Assembly (NCBI GenBank): GCA_021823635.1
Contig: JAKANT010000157.1
Location: forward strand, 1-5,435
Length of the DNA stretch: 5,435 nt
Source: Pseudomonadota bacterium
GTDB taxonomy: Bacteria > Pseudomonadota > Gammaproteobacteria > Burkholderiales > Burkholderiaceae_F
Direction of reading: 5' to 3'
Below, in pieces: positions 1 through 5,435 of this stretch. Both the position numbers and the translations under genes were made by a program. Numbering within the stretch: position 1 is the stretch's first letter; the number at the start of each line of letters is the position of its first letter. Under the pieces are notes generated by a model. It was not told the origin of the DNA and searched no databases. It saw only the letters and a list, made by a program, of their open reading frames with translations.

Positions 1-1488
1 GGCCGGGGCGGCGGTGATCGTGCCGTCGCGCGCCACCAGCGCGCCATCCTTGAACACGTAGGCGGGCCGCGCGAACATCGCCTCGCGGTTGGCGTCCTCG
101 CGATACACCGCGATGTCGGCGGCGGCCGCCGCGCCCAGATGGCCCCGGTCCTTCAGTCCGAGCAGGCGGGCCGGCGCGGCGCGCGTCAGGATCGCGACTT
201 CGTACAGGCTCAGCTCGCGCGTGATGTGCTTGAGGTCCGCCTGGGCGGCGACGTCCGGATGCAGGCGCGCCAATTGCTCGTCGCGAAAAGTCTTGTCCAT
301 CAGCAACCGGATCAGGTGCGGGTAGCTGGTGAACGGCCCGCCGTTCGGGTGATCGGTGGTCAGCACCACGCGCCACGGATCCTCGACGAGCAGGAAGATC
401 TCGAGCCCGATCGCCCATTGCAACGCGTTGACGTAACTCTGTTCGCGATAGCGAAACGGCACCACGCCGCAGCCGGCGTCGCATTCGATGTCGGCGGCGG
501 CCCATTTACGCGGGCGTGCGTGAGCGCCGTTGGCGACCTGGTGCATCGTGTCGCCCGAGGCGGTGACGGTCTGGCCGAAGATGATCTGGCCGACGTCGAC
601 GCTGATGTTGCGGTTCCGGTTCACCGCCTCGGCCAACGCGCGCGCGGCCGAGGAGAACTTCTTCGGCCCGTCGGCGCCGTAGCTGTGGAACTGCACGTGC
701 GTCAAATGCGCCGGCAGCCCCTCGAGGGCATCGATCGTGGCCAGCGTGGAGGCGATGTTGCCGGCCACGCCGAGGTTGCTGGCGTGCACGTGCAGCGGAT
801 GCGGGACGCCCAGCTCGGCCAGCGCGCGGGCCAGCGTCTGCAAGACGCGGCGCGGCGTCACGCCATAGTGCCTGTGCGGCTCGTCGACGTCGAGCGCGCG
901 CTGGTTGAACTTGAAGGCCGAGATGCCGCCAGGATTCACGACCTTGACGCCGAGCGCCTTGGTGGCGTTGATCGTCCAGCCGACATAGTCGCGCACGCGC
1001 TCGAACGCGGCTCCTTCGGCGAGCAGGCGCAGGAAAAACTCGTCATTGCCGAGCATCACGTACGCGCCGTGGTCGATGATCGGCGTGTCGCCCATCTCGA
1101 AATGGGTTTGGCGCGCGTTGGACGGCAGCATCGCCGGCTCGAACGCCGCCGTGTAGCCCATTTCGGCGTAGCGGTAGCCGGTGGCGAGCGTGCCGGGCGC
1201 GCAGTGCCCGCACGAGGCCAGCTCGAGTGGACTGGCCGGCGCGCGCGCGCCGCGATGGTCTTCCGGCAGCAGCAGGCGCGCCAGGTTGACCTTGCCGCCG
1301 CCGATGTGCGAATGCAGGTCGATGCCGCCGGCCATCACGACGCAGCCGGTGGCATCGATCGTTTCGTCCGCCGGTGCGTCGAGCGCGGCGACGATGCGCC
1401 CATCTCGCACGAACACGTCGCGCACCACGCCGTCGATGCCGTGCGCCGGATCGATCACGCGCCCGCCGCGGATGCACAGCGTGCTCAT
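1..1488 (-). CDS. fhcA: Formyltransferase/hydrolase complex subunit A (FwdA/FmdA-like zinc amidohydrolase), 3' end cut by the window
   Basis: This is the hydrolytic subunit of the cytoplasmic Fhc complex, which converts formyl-methylofuran to formate in H4MPT-linked formaldehyde oxidation. The visible part is 496 residues, still open at base 1; I expect roughly 50 more. It begins MSTLCIRGGRVIDPAHG, a typical amidohydrolase N-terminus. Metal-site candidates occur in the order expected for the dihydroorotase/FwdA superfamily: DLHSHIGGGK (H59, H61), GVKVVNPGG (K182, the probable carboxylated lysine), PLHVHASNLG (H233/H235), LTHVQFH (H264/H268) and TTDHPNGG (D379). The assignment of individual ligands is inferred. 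The ATG at 1488-1486 overlaps the fhcB TGA as ATGA, and AGAGAG lies 7 nt upstream, which supports this start and translational coupling. In other methylotrophs fhcD and fhcC lie nearby; here they would be to the left of base 1. The antisense reading frame is open for a long way but is a GC-rich shadow. The identification is strong. Confidence 0.95.
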   Translation of the reverse strand, partial: MSTLCIRGGRVIDPAHGIDGVVRDVFVRDGRIVAALDAPADETIDATGCVVMAGGIDLHSHIGGGKVNLARLLLPEDHRGARAPASPLELASCGHCAPGTLATGYRYAEMGYTAAFEPAMLPSNARQTHFEMGDTPIIDHGAYVMLGNDEFFLRLLAEGAAFERVRDYVGWTINATKALGVKVVNPGGISAFKFNQRALDVDEPHRHYGVTPRRVLQTLARALAELGVPHPLHVHASNLGVAGNIASTLATIDALEGLPAHLTHVQFHSYGADGPKKFSSAARALAEAVNRNRNISVDVGQIIFGQTVTASGDTMHQVANGAHARPRKWAAADIECDAGCGVVPFRYREQSYVNALQWAIGLEIFLLVEDPWRVVLTTDHPNGGPFTSYPHLIRLLMDKTFRDEQLARLHPDVAAQADLKHITRELSLYEVAILTRAAPARLLGLKDRGHLGAAAAADIAVYREDANREAMFARPAYVFKDGALVARDGTITAAPA

Positions 1489-2702
1489 GCGGTCGCTCTC
1501 TGTGCGCGCAGCCAGTCCGTGATGCGCGCGACGACGTGTGCCACGCTCGGCAGGCCGTCGTCGATGGCGCGCGCCAGCGGCACGACGACGGTGCCGTCGA
1601 GCCGGAACAGGTGGCCGTCGGCGCCGATGCCAGGGGTGGCCACCGGAACGAAAACGCGCGCCGGCGTGGCGGCGAGCGCGGGATGGGCGAGCACGATGGT
1701 TGGCACGTCGGTTGGCGGCGGCGCGGGTTCGGCGCCGAAGCTCGCCACCCAGAGCAGCGCGTCCACCGAGCGATCGGCAAGCAGGCGCGCGCCCGCATAA
1801 CGGTGCGGTTCGTGCGCCAGGCCACTCGCGTGCACGCCCGTACGCAGCGGCAAGCCGGACAGCCAGGCGAGCGTCTGGTTGACCGCCAGCACGCCATCGT
1901 CGCCGCCGAGCGCGAGACCGCCAGCGCGCGTGGTCTGGTTCAGCGCCTTCAACAGCCGGTCGATCGCCTCGACCAGCAGCGCCGGCTGCGGGCCGGGCAG
2001 CGTGGCCGGCTCCCACACGATTACCGCGTAGCGCGCCGCCCGCATGCGCTCGATCAGTTGGCGCAGCTCCTCCGGCGCATCGACGCGCCGCCCGGCGGCG
2101 ATCGCATTGGCAAGCGCGAGCGTCGTGTACGCGTCGCCGCTCCACGGCAGCGAACGCGCTTGTGCCTTCGGCTCTGCGGCGGCCACTGCGTCGACTTCGG
2201 TGCCGACAAAGACCAGCTCGCGTGCCAGATCGCCAGCGCAGCGCGCGTAGAACTCCGGGTAGTGGCGGCTCGGTTGCGTGCCGACGAAAACGATCAGGTC
2301 GGCGCGCTGGCGAATCTCCGCCAACGTGGTCAGGAACAGCCCGCGGTCTTGCAGTGTGCGCAACTGCGGCAGCAGTGCATCGCTGCGCGCGTGGTCCAGG
2401 ATCGCGCCGCAGGCATTGGCCAATGCATACAGCGCCCGCGCGCCGGCGATGTCGGTGGCAAGCCCGGCGAGCAGCGGCTGGCGCGCACGCGCTAGCAGCG
2501 TCGCTGCGGCCTGCACCGCGGTATCGAGGGCGACGGCCACGCCATCGACGCGCGGGGGTACGGCGACGGGTCGGGCCGCAAACTGCGCCAGCGCGCGCTG
2601 GGCGCGGGTGCAGCGGCTGCCCTGCAAGTGAAGCGCGTCGCCTTCGACGGCCAGCGCAAAACGGTCGCACAGCAGCGCGCAGAAAGGGCAGGTCCAGGTC
2701 AT
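1485..2702 (-). CDS. fhcB: Formyltransferase/hydrolase complex subunit B (FwdB/FmdB-like)
   Basis: This 405-residue protein is the subunit related to the molybdopterin-binding subunit of archaeal formylmethanofuran dehydrogenase; in methylotrophs it is a component of Fhc. It begins MTWTCPFCALLCD, giving C5-X2-C8-X3-C12 with C31 in GSRC, which matches the N-terminal [4Fe-4S] motif of the family. A Rossmann-like stretch follows (LAEIRQRADLIVFVGTQPS, about 127-145), the usual FwdB context. The segment that should carry the tungsten/molybdenum-ligating Cys (VCHGP-like in FwdB) reads LDHARSDALLPQ (about 102-113) and has no Cys, so redox catalysis at a pterin site looks lost. I chose the ATG at 2702 because the CPFC motif begins four residues later; a 28-codon in-frame extension to 2786 is Arg-rich and unlike the family. 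No strong Shine-Dalgarno precedes it. It overlaps fhcA by 4 bp and follows the HisA-like gene after 112 bp on the same strand. Confidence 0.95.
   Translation of the reverse strand: MTWTCPFCALLCDRFALAVEGDALHLQGSRCTRAQRALAQFAARPVAVPPRVDGVAVALDTAVQAAATLLARARQPLLAGLATDIAGARALYALANACGAILDHARSDALLPQLRTLQDRGLFLTTLAEIRQRADLIVFVGTQPSRHYPEFYARCAGDLARELVFVGTEVDAVAAAEPKAQARSLPWSGDAYTTLALANAIAAGRRVDAPEELRQLIERMRAARYAVIVWEPATLPGPQPALLVEAIDRLLKALNQTTRAGGLALGGDDGVLAVNQTLAWLSGLPLRTGVHASGLAHEPHRYAGARLLADRSVDALLWVASFGAEPAPPPTDVPTIVLAHPALAATPARVFVPVATPGIGADGHLFRLDGTVVVPLARAIDDGLPSVAHVVARITDWLRAQRATA
1496..1501 (-). promoter_or_regulatory. Probable ribosome binding site of fhcA inside the end of fhcB
   Basis: Read on the minus strand the bases are AGAGAG, ending 7 nt before the fhcA ATG. 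The site is a modest purine-rich match to the Shine-Dalgarno sequence and lies within the last codons of fhcB. It supports the ATG at 1488 and expression of both subunits from one transcript. Confidence 0.4.
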
Positions 2703-2740
2703 GACCGACCGGCGTGCAAGCGATATGCCATCGATTGAGC

Positions 2741-2754
2741 GCCGGCGCGCCGGC
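2741..2754. repeat. Perfect 14-bp palindrome GCCGGCGCGCCGGC
   Basis: The sequence is self-complementary over all 14 bases and lies 39 bp upstream of the fhcB start. As RNA it could form a 5-bp stem with a CGCG loop. It could be an operator or a leader hairpin, but short GC palindromes are common in DNA of this composition. There is no T-run, so it is not an intrinsic terminator. Confidence 0.5.
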
Positions 2755-2762
2755 ACGTGCCG
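2751..2762. repeat. Perfect 12-bp palindrome CGGCACGTGCCG
   Basis: This palindrome is centred on CACGTG and shares its first four bases with the end of the preceding 14-bp palindrome. The two potential hairpins are therefore mutually exclusive in RNA. No known regulator can be named from the sequence. Confidence 0.45.
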
Positions 2763-2805
2763 TCGCACGCCGTCACAAAATGCCAACGAACGGCACCGCT
2801 GCCGC

Positions 2806-2816
2806 GACAGACTGTC
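2806..2816. repeat. Small inverted repeat GACAG-A-CTGTC at the end of the HisA-like gene
   Basis: Perfect 5-bp arms flank a single A and overlap the TGA stop codon of the HisA-like gene. The spacing is too tight for a hairpin, so if functional it would be a protein-binding half-site pair. It could easily be chance. Confidence 0.25.
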
Positions 2817-3498
2817 ACCGCGCGGAGGGCAAGGCGAGATCGTGCAGCGCGGAGGCCACCAGCCAGCCCTCGGCCCCGGCGGTCGCGGCGGCGTGCAGGT
2901 CCGCCTCGCTGCGCACGCCGCCGGCGCCGATCAGCGAACGCGACCCCGCCAGTGCACGAACGCGCGCCAGGGTTTCGAGATCGGGGCCGCAGCCGCTGCC
3001 CACCCGATCGAGCGTCATCACGATCACGCGGCGCGGCCACAGCTCAGGGCGGGCGAAGCAGCCGGCCGGATCGAGCGGCGCACCGGCGCGCTGATCGAGC
3101 GACAGCAGCGCGTCGTCGCGATCGCGCAACTGCATCAGTTGGTCGCCCGTGGCGAGCGATTCGCTGCCGAATACCGGCAGCGCGCGCCCGAGCGCCGCGC
3201 ACAGGCGCTCGCCGTCCGCGACGCGCGCGAAGCCGGCGTCCAGCCACAGCGTGCACCCAGGCAGGGCCGCGCGCAGCCGCGCCAGCGCCGCCTGCTGCAC
3301 GCTGCCGCCGCGAATCGCGTCCAGGTCGGCGACGTAAAGGATATCGGCGCCGGCGTACTCGAGCAGATGCCTGGCGACCGTCACCGGGTCGCAGCCGGCG
3401 ACCAATCGCGATTCGATCGGGCGGTATCGTTCGCGCTCGCCGCGCACCGCGCGCACGACGACGCCGCCGGCGAGATCGATCACGGGAATCAGTTTCAT
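2815..3498 (-). CDS. HisA/HisF-like TIM-barrel protein of the C1 cluster, function unknown
   Basis: The 227-residue protein starts MKLIPVIDLAGGVVVRAVRG, the N-terminus of the HisA/HisF superfamily, with D8 in the place of the first catalytic Asp. D135 in LLSLDQRAG fits the second catalytic Asp, VADLDAIRGG (56-65) the HisA VDLDGA strand, and IGAGGVRSEAD (190-200) the C-terminal-half phosphate loop. The N-terminal-half loop, GGGIR in true HisA, is replaced by LWLDAGFARV (84-93), and the following IIGTAAV region reads VFGSESL (109-115). True HisA binds both phosphates of ProFAR, so this enzyme probably binds a smaller, singly phosphorylated substrate. Related HisA/HisF-like proteins occur in methanogens and methylotrophs (TIGR00734-type, from memory). 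The cluster suggests a role in methylofuran or H4MPT synthesis, which is inference. Its ATG overlaps the divergent ligase ATG, and no good Shine-Dalgarno is visible. The frame stays open upstream across the ligase gene, but the conserved N-terminus fixes the start. Confidence 0.85.
   Translation of the reverse strand: MKLIPVIDLAGGVVVRAVRGERERYRPIESRLVAGCDPVTVARHLLEYAGADILYVADLDAIRGGSVQQAALARLRAALPGCTLWLDAGFARVADGERLCAALGRALPVFGSESLATGDQLMQLRDRDDALLSLDQRAGAPLDPAGCFARPELWPRRVIVMTLDRVGSGCGPDLETLARVRALAGSRSLIGAGGVRSEADLHAAATAGAEGWLVASALHDLALPSAR
3484..3488 (+). promoter_or_regulatory. Probable ribosome binding site of the ATP-grasp gene, inside the HisA-like coding start
   Basis: GGGAA ends 8 nt before the plus-strand ATG at 3497, a normal spacing for a moderate Shine-Dalgarno. 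The site lies opposite codons 4-5 of the HisA-like gene. If used, the ligase mRNA must start inside, and antisense to, the HisA-like gene. Confidence 0.45.
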
Positions 3499-4438
3499 GC
3501 GGGTGTTCGTGTACGAGTTGCTGACCGCGCACGCGGCGGGCGCGGAGGCGCCGGAGCTGCTCGCGCAGGGGCGCGCGATGCGCGATGCGATTGTCGCCGA
3601 CCTGCTCGCCGCCGGCGACGTCGAGGTGACCTGCGCCGACGCCGGCGAGTCGCGCACCGCAGCGTCGGCGCGGCTCGAGTACGTCGCGCCGGCGCGCGAC
3701 GAGGCGCCGTTCGATTTCGTGCGCCGGCTGGCGGGGGTGCACGATCTGGCGTGGGTCGTCGCCCCTGAGACCGACGGCGTGCTCGCAGCGCTGGCGCGCG
3801 CGGTGCCGCGCCCGAGCTGGATCGGCTGCGATGCGCGCGCGATCGAGCTGGCCGCAAGCAAGACGGCGACGTTCGAGCGTCTGGCCGCCGCCGGCATCGC
3901 CACGCCGCCCTGCCTGGCGCCGGGCGCGGCGGCGCAGGCGCGCCGCTTCGTCGTCAAGCCCGACGACGGCGCCGGCGCCTGCGATACACGGGTGCACGAT
4001 TCGATGGCCGCCGCCGTCGCCGACTTCGAACGGCGCCGCGCGCGCGGGCAGCGCGCGGTGCTGCAGCCCTGGATCGATGGCGAAGCGCTGAGCCTTTCGC
4101 TGCTGGTGCACGCAGGGGGAGCCGAGCTGCTGAGTATCAACCGCCAGCGCATCGAGATAGACGCCGCGGGCGAGGTCGCCTATCGCGGCGTGCAGATCGA
4201 CGCGATCGGACGCTCGACGCCGCTGGCGCGCACGCTCGAGGCGCTCGCGCAGCGGGTCGTACGCGCCGTGCCGGGGCTGGCGGGGTTCGTCGGCTTGGAC
4301 GTCGTCGCCGCAGCGCGCGAACCCGTGCTGATCGAGATCAACCCGCGCGTGACCTGCGCTTATGCGGGACTGTCGCGGGCGCTGGGCCGCAATCTGGCAC
4401 GCGACGTGTTAGCGGCTCACCTGCGGGAACACGGATAG
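3497..4438 (+). CDS. mfnD: ATP-grasp ligase, MfnD-like (methylofuran biosynthesis)
   Basis: This 313-residue protein starts MRVFVYELLTA, the usual opening of the COG1821-type ATP-grasp family that includes archaeal tyramine-glutamate ligase MfnD. ATP-grasp landmarks appear in order: ASKTATFERLAAAGIATP (K122), RFVVKPDDGAG (K154, with an acidic-glycine loop), VLQPWIDGEALSLS (E196), GFVGLDVV (D268) and VLIEINPRVTCAYAGL (E280 and N282, Mg-ATP ligands). The family forms an amide bond to glutamate using ATP. Methylofuran of methylotrophs is reported to carry tyrosine in place of tyramine plus a long glutamate chain, so the acceptor here probably differs from that of the archaeal enzyme; this is inference. 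The ATG overlaps the start of the divergent HisA-like gene by two bases. GTG codons 3 and 5 are possible but less likely starts. The mfnF-like gene follows after 5 bp, so the two are probably cotranscribed. The symbol is by homology, not proven function. Confidence 0.85.
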   Translation: MRVFVYELLTAHAAGAEAPELLAQGRAMRDAIVADLLAAGDVEVTCADAGESRTAASARLEYVAPARDEAPFDFVRRLAGVHDLAWVVAPETDGVLAALARAVPRPSWIGCDARAIELAASKTATFERLAAAGIATPPCLAPGAAAQARRFVVKPDDGAGACDTRVHDSMAAAVADFERRRARGQRAVLQPWIDGEALSLSLLVHAGGAELLSINRQRIEIDAAGEVAYRGVQIDAIGRSTPLARTLEALAQRVVRAVPGLAGFVGLDVVAAAREPVLIEINPRVTCAYAGLSRALGRNLARDVLAAHLREHG

Positions 4439-4443
4439 CGGGC

Positions 4444-5435
4444 GTGATCTTCGGTTGGGACATCGGTGGCGCGCACCTGAAGGCGGCCTGCGTGGAAGGC
4501 GGCGCGGTGCGCGACGTCGCGCAGTGGCCATGCGCGCTGTGGCTCGGCCTGGACCGGCTCGCGGCGGCGTTCGACGCCGCGCGCGCGCGCTGGCCGCAGC
4601 TCGAGACGGCGCGGCACGCGGTGACGATGACCGGCGAGATGGCCGACTGTTTCGCCGACCGCGAGCAGGGCGTGCGCGCGCTGGTGCAACACGTGCACCA
4701 AGCGCTCGGCGAGGCGCGATTCTTCGCCGGCGACGGCTGGCTGGACGCGGCACAGGCGTGCGCGGCGTGGCGCCGCGTGGCGTCTGCGAACTGGCGGGCG
4801 CCCGCAGCGTGGGCGGCGCGACGCCTCGGCGCGGCGCTGCTGGTGGACGTCGGCAGCACGACGACCGACGTGGTGCCGATCCTCGGCGGGCGCGTCGTCG
4901 CGCGCGGCGACGGCGACGCTGCACGGCTGGCATGCGGCGAACTGATCTACCAGGGCGTTGTGCGCACGCCGCTCGCGGTGCTGACGCAGCGGGTGGCGTT
5001 TCGCGGCGTCACCTTCAACGTGATGAACGAGCTGTTCGCCACCACCGCCGACGTGTATCGGCTGACCGGTGAACTGGATTCGGAGTTCGACCAGCAGCCC
5101 GCCGCCGACCAGGCTGGCAAGGACCGCGATGCGACCTGCCGACGGCTGGCAAGGATGATCGGCCACGACGGCCGCGATGCGAGCGACGCCGAGTGGCTGC
5201 AACTGGCGCTGACGTTTCGCGCCGCGCAACTGTCCCTGATCGAGGACAGCGTGTTACGCGTGCTCGCCGATGCCGGCCTGCACCCCGAGGCGCCGCTGGT
5301 CGCCGCCGGTTGCGGCGACTTCCTGGCGCGCGCGCTGGCGCACCGGCTGCGTCGGCCGTGCCTGCCGTTCGACGCGCTGGCGCCGGTGCAGGGCGAGGCG
5401 GCGCGCTGGGCGCGCGTCTGCGCGCCCAGCGTGGC
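4444..5435 (+). CDS. mfnF: MfnF-like ASKHA-fold protein (H4MPT-linked C1 pathway protein, hydantoinase/oxoprolinase-like), 3' end cut by the window
   Basis: The frame is open from a GTG start to the window end, giving 330 residues and still no stop; the family is only slightly longer, so little is missing. Phosphate-1 motif FGWDIGGAHLKAA (3-15), phosphate-2 motif LVDVGSTTTDVVPI (133-146) and an adenosine-type motif VAAGCGDFLARALA (286-299) define the ASKHA fold. Archaeal MfnF joins the pyrophosphorylated aminomethylfuran to the glutamyl-tyramine part of methanofuran with loss of pyrophosphate. Bacterial relatives are often labelled H4MPT-linked C1 transfer pathway protein (TIGR03123-type, from memory). 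The GTG at 4444 is chosen because the GWDIGG motif begins three codons later and no ATG lies nearby upstream in frame. The ligase stop is 5 bp upstream, which suggests an operon. No ideal Shine-Dalgarno is seen; translation may be coupled to the ligase. Other methylofuran genes, such as a kinase, may lie further right. Confidence 0.88.
   Translation, partial: MIFGWDIGGAHLKAACVEGGAVRDVAQWPCALWLGLDRLAAAFDAARARWPQLETARHAVTMTGEMADCFADREQGVRALVQHVHQALGEARFFAGDGWLDAAQACAAWRRVASANWRAPAAWAARRLGAALLVDVGSTTTDVVPILGGRVVARGDGDAARLACGELIYQGVVRTPLAVLTQRVAFRGVTFNVMNELFATTADVYRLTGELDSEFDQQPAADQAGKDRDATCRRLARMIGHDGRDASDAEWLQLALTFRAAQLSLIEDSVLRVLADAGLHPEAPLVAAGCGDFLARALAHRLRRPCLPFDALAPVQGEAARWARVCAPSV
5404..5431 (+). 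repeat. Perfect inverted repeat, 12-bp stem with 4-nt loop, in the end of the mfnF-like gene
   Basis: The left arm CGCTGGGCGCGC (5404-5415) and right arm GCGCGCCCAGCG (5420-5431) are exact reverse complements around the loop GTCT. A G-T pair and a further C-G pair extend it outward by two. It lies in coding sequence (ARWARVCAPSV) close to the expected end of the protein. The window ends 4 bp later, so a T-run that would make it a terminator cannot be seen. Confidence 0.7.

Larger units (their letters stand above)
2703..2814 (-). other. Only sizeable intergenic gap, between the HisA-like gene and fhcB
   Basis: The 112 bp between the HisA-like stop and the fhcB start hold no credible gene. They contain two overlapping palindromes (listed separately) and two small AT-richer patches, around 2720-2737 and 2773-2784. 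I found no convincing sigma-70 -35/-10 pair on the minus strand and no hairpin followed by a T-run, so I cannot say whether fhcB has its own promoter here or is read through from the HisA-like gene. Confidence 0.6.

Noticed and set aside
139..1800. A 553-codon open frame on the plus strand, antisense to fhcA and fhcB
   Set aside because: It is an Arg/Ala/His-rich shadow frame with no recognisable domain. It crosses the fhcA/fhcB boundary, and the opposite strand carries clear family motifs throughout.
2703..2786. A 28-codon upstream extension of FhcB
   Set aside because: The extension is Arg-rich and unlike the family. FhcB/FwdB proteins begin just before the CPFC motif, which fits the ATG at 2702.
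2815..3498. Annotation as histidine-biosynthesis HisA
   Set aside because: The GGGIR phosphate loop is missing, the protein is somewhat shorter than usual HisA, and no other his gene is adjacent. The neighbours are C1 genes.
3300..3700. Sigma-70 promoters for the two divergent genes
   Set aside because: AT-richer spots such as 3336-3345 and 3422-3429 have no -35 partner at proper spacing, so I do not report a promoter.
2701..3768. A 355-codon plus-strand frame antisense to the HisA-like gene and running into the ligase
   Set aside because: Low-complexity Arg/Gly/Ala translation without motifs. It conflicts with two well-supported genes.
3968..3979. 12-bp palindrome GGCGCCGGCGCC
   Set aside because: It encodes the Gly/Ala part of the ATP-grasp loop after K154 and is explained by GC-rich Gly and Ala codons.
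3044..4111. Long minus-strand open frames antisense to the ATP-grasp gene (also 3495-3857)
   Set aside because: Arg-rich shadow translations typical of GC-rich genes. The plus-strand ligase explains the region.
3499..4152. A 218-codon N-terminal extension of the HisA-like protein
   Set aside because: The frame is open only because of composition. The HisA-type N-terminus begins exactly at the ATG at 3498, and the extension is antisense to a conserved gene.
4578..4590. A 13-base alternating CG run as a possible Z-DNA or regulatory element
   Set aside because: It is in-frame coding sequence for Ala/Arg codons in the mfnF-like gene, and similar runs recur across the window because of codon bias.
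1..5435. Mobile elements, CRISPR arrays, tRNA or rRNA genes
   Set aside because: I saw no transposase motifs, direct-repeat arrays or structured RNA signatures. Coding sequence fills nearly the whole window.

Overview
The window is high-GC DNA that is almost entirely coding. Its genes belong to the tetrahydromethanopterin (H4MPT)/methylofuran-linked pathway of formaldehyde oxidation, the bacterial counterpart of the archaeal methanogenesis C1 pathway. This gene set together with the strongly GCG/CGC-biased codon use suggests a methylotrophic or formaldehyde-oxidising proteobacterium, most likely a Burkholderiales-type betaproteobacterium. The pathway call is firm. The taxon is inferred from composition and protein style only.

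Layout, left to right. On the minus strand lie fhcA (1-1488, 3' end beyond the window) and fhcB (1485-2702), which overlap by 4 bp (ATGA) and are read fhcB to fhcA. They encode two subunits of the formyltransferase/hydrolase complex. A 112-bp gap with nested GC palindromes (2703-2814) separates fhcB from a minus-strand HisA/HisF-like TIM-barrel gene (2815-3498). On the plus strand, an ATP-grasp ligase gene resembling mfnD (3497-4438) starts back to back with the HisA-like gene. The two ATG codons share two bases within one CATG, so there is no intergenic space at this divergent junction. Five bases after the ligase comes an ASKHA-fold gene resembling mfnF (4444 to beyond 5435), read from a GTG start. 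A perfect 12-bp-stem hairpin lies in its last visible codons.

How they work together. The mfnD-like and mfnF-like genes would help assemble methylofuran: the ligase attaches glutamate to the aromatic head group, and the MfnF-like enzyme joins that part to the aminomethylfuran part. Methylofuran is the C1 carrier that Fhc uses when it moves the formyl group from formyl-H4MPT and releases it as formate. FhcA is the zinc-dependent hydrolytic subunit. FhcB is the molybdopterin-oxidoreductase-like subunit, and here it has lost the metal-ligating cysteine region expected in a real formylmethanofuran dehydrogenase. The HisA-like protein has no established job. It keeps both catalytic-type aspartates and one phosphate loop but lacks the other phosphate loop of true HisA, so it probably acts on a singly phosphorylated substrate in this pathway rather than in histidine synthesis.

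The least explained points are the HisA-like enzyme and the zero-gap divergent control point from which both gene groups must be expressed.
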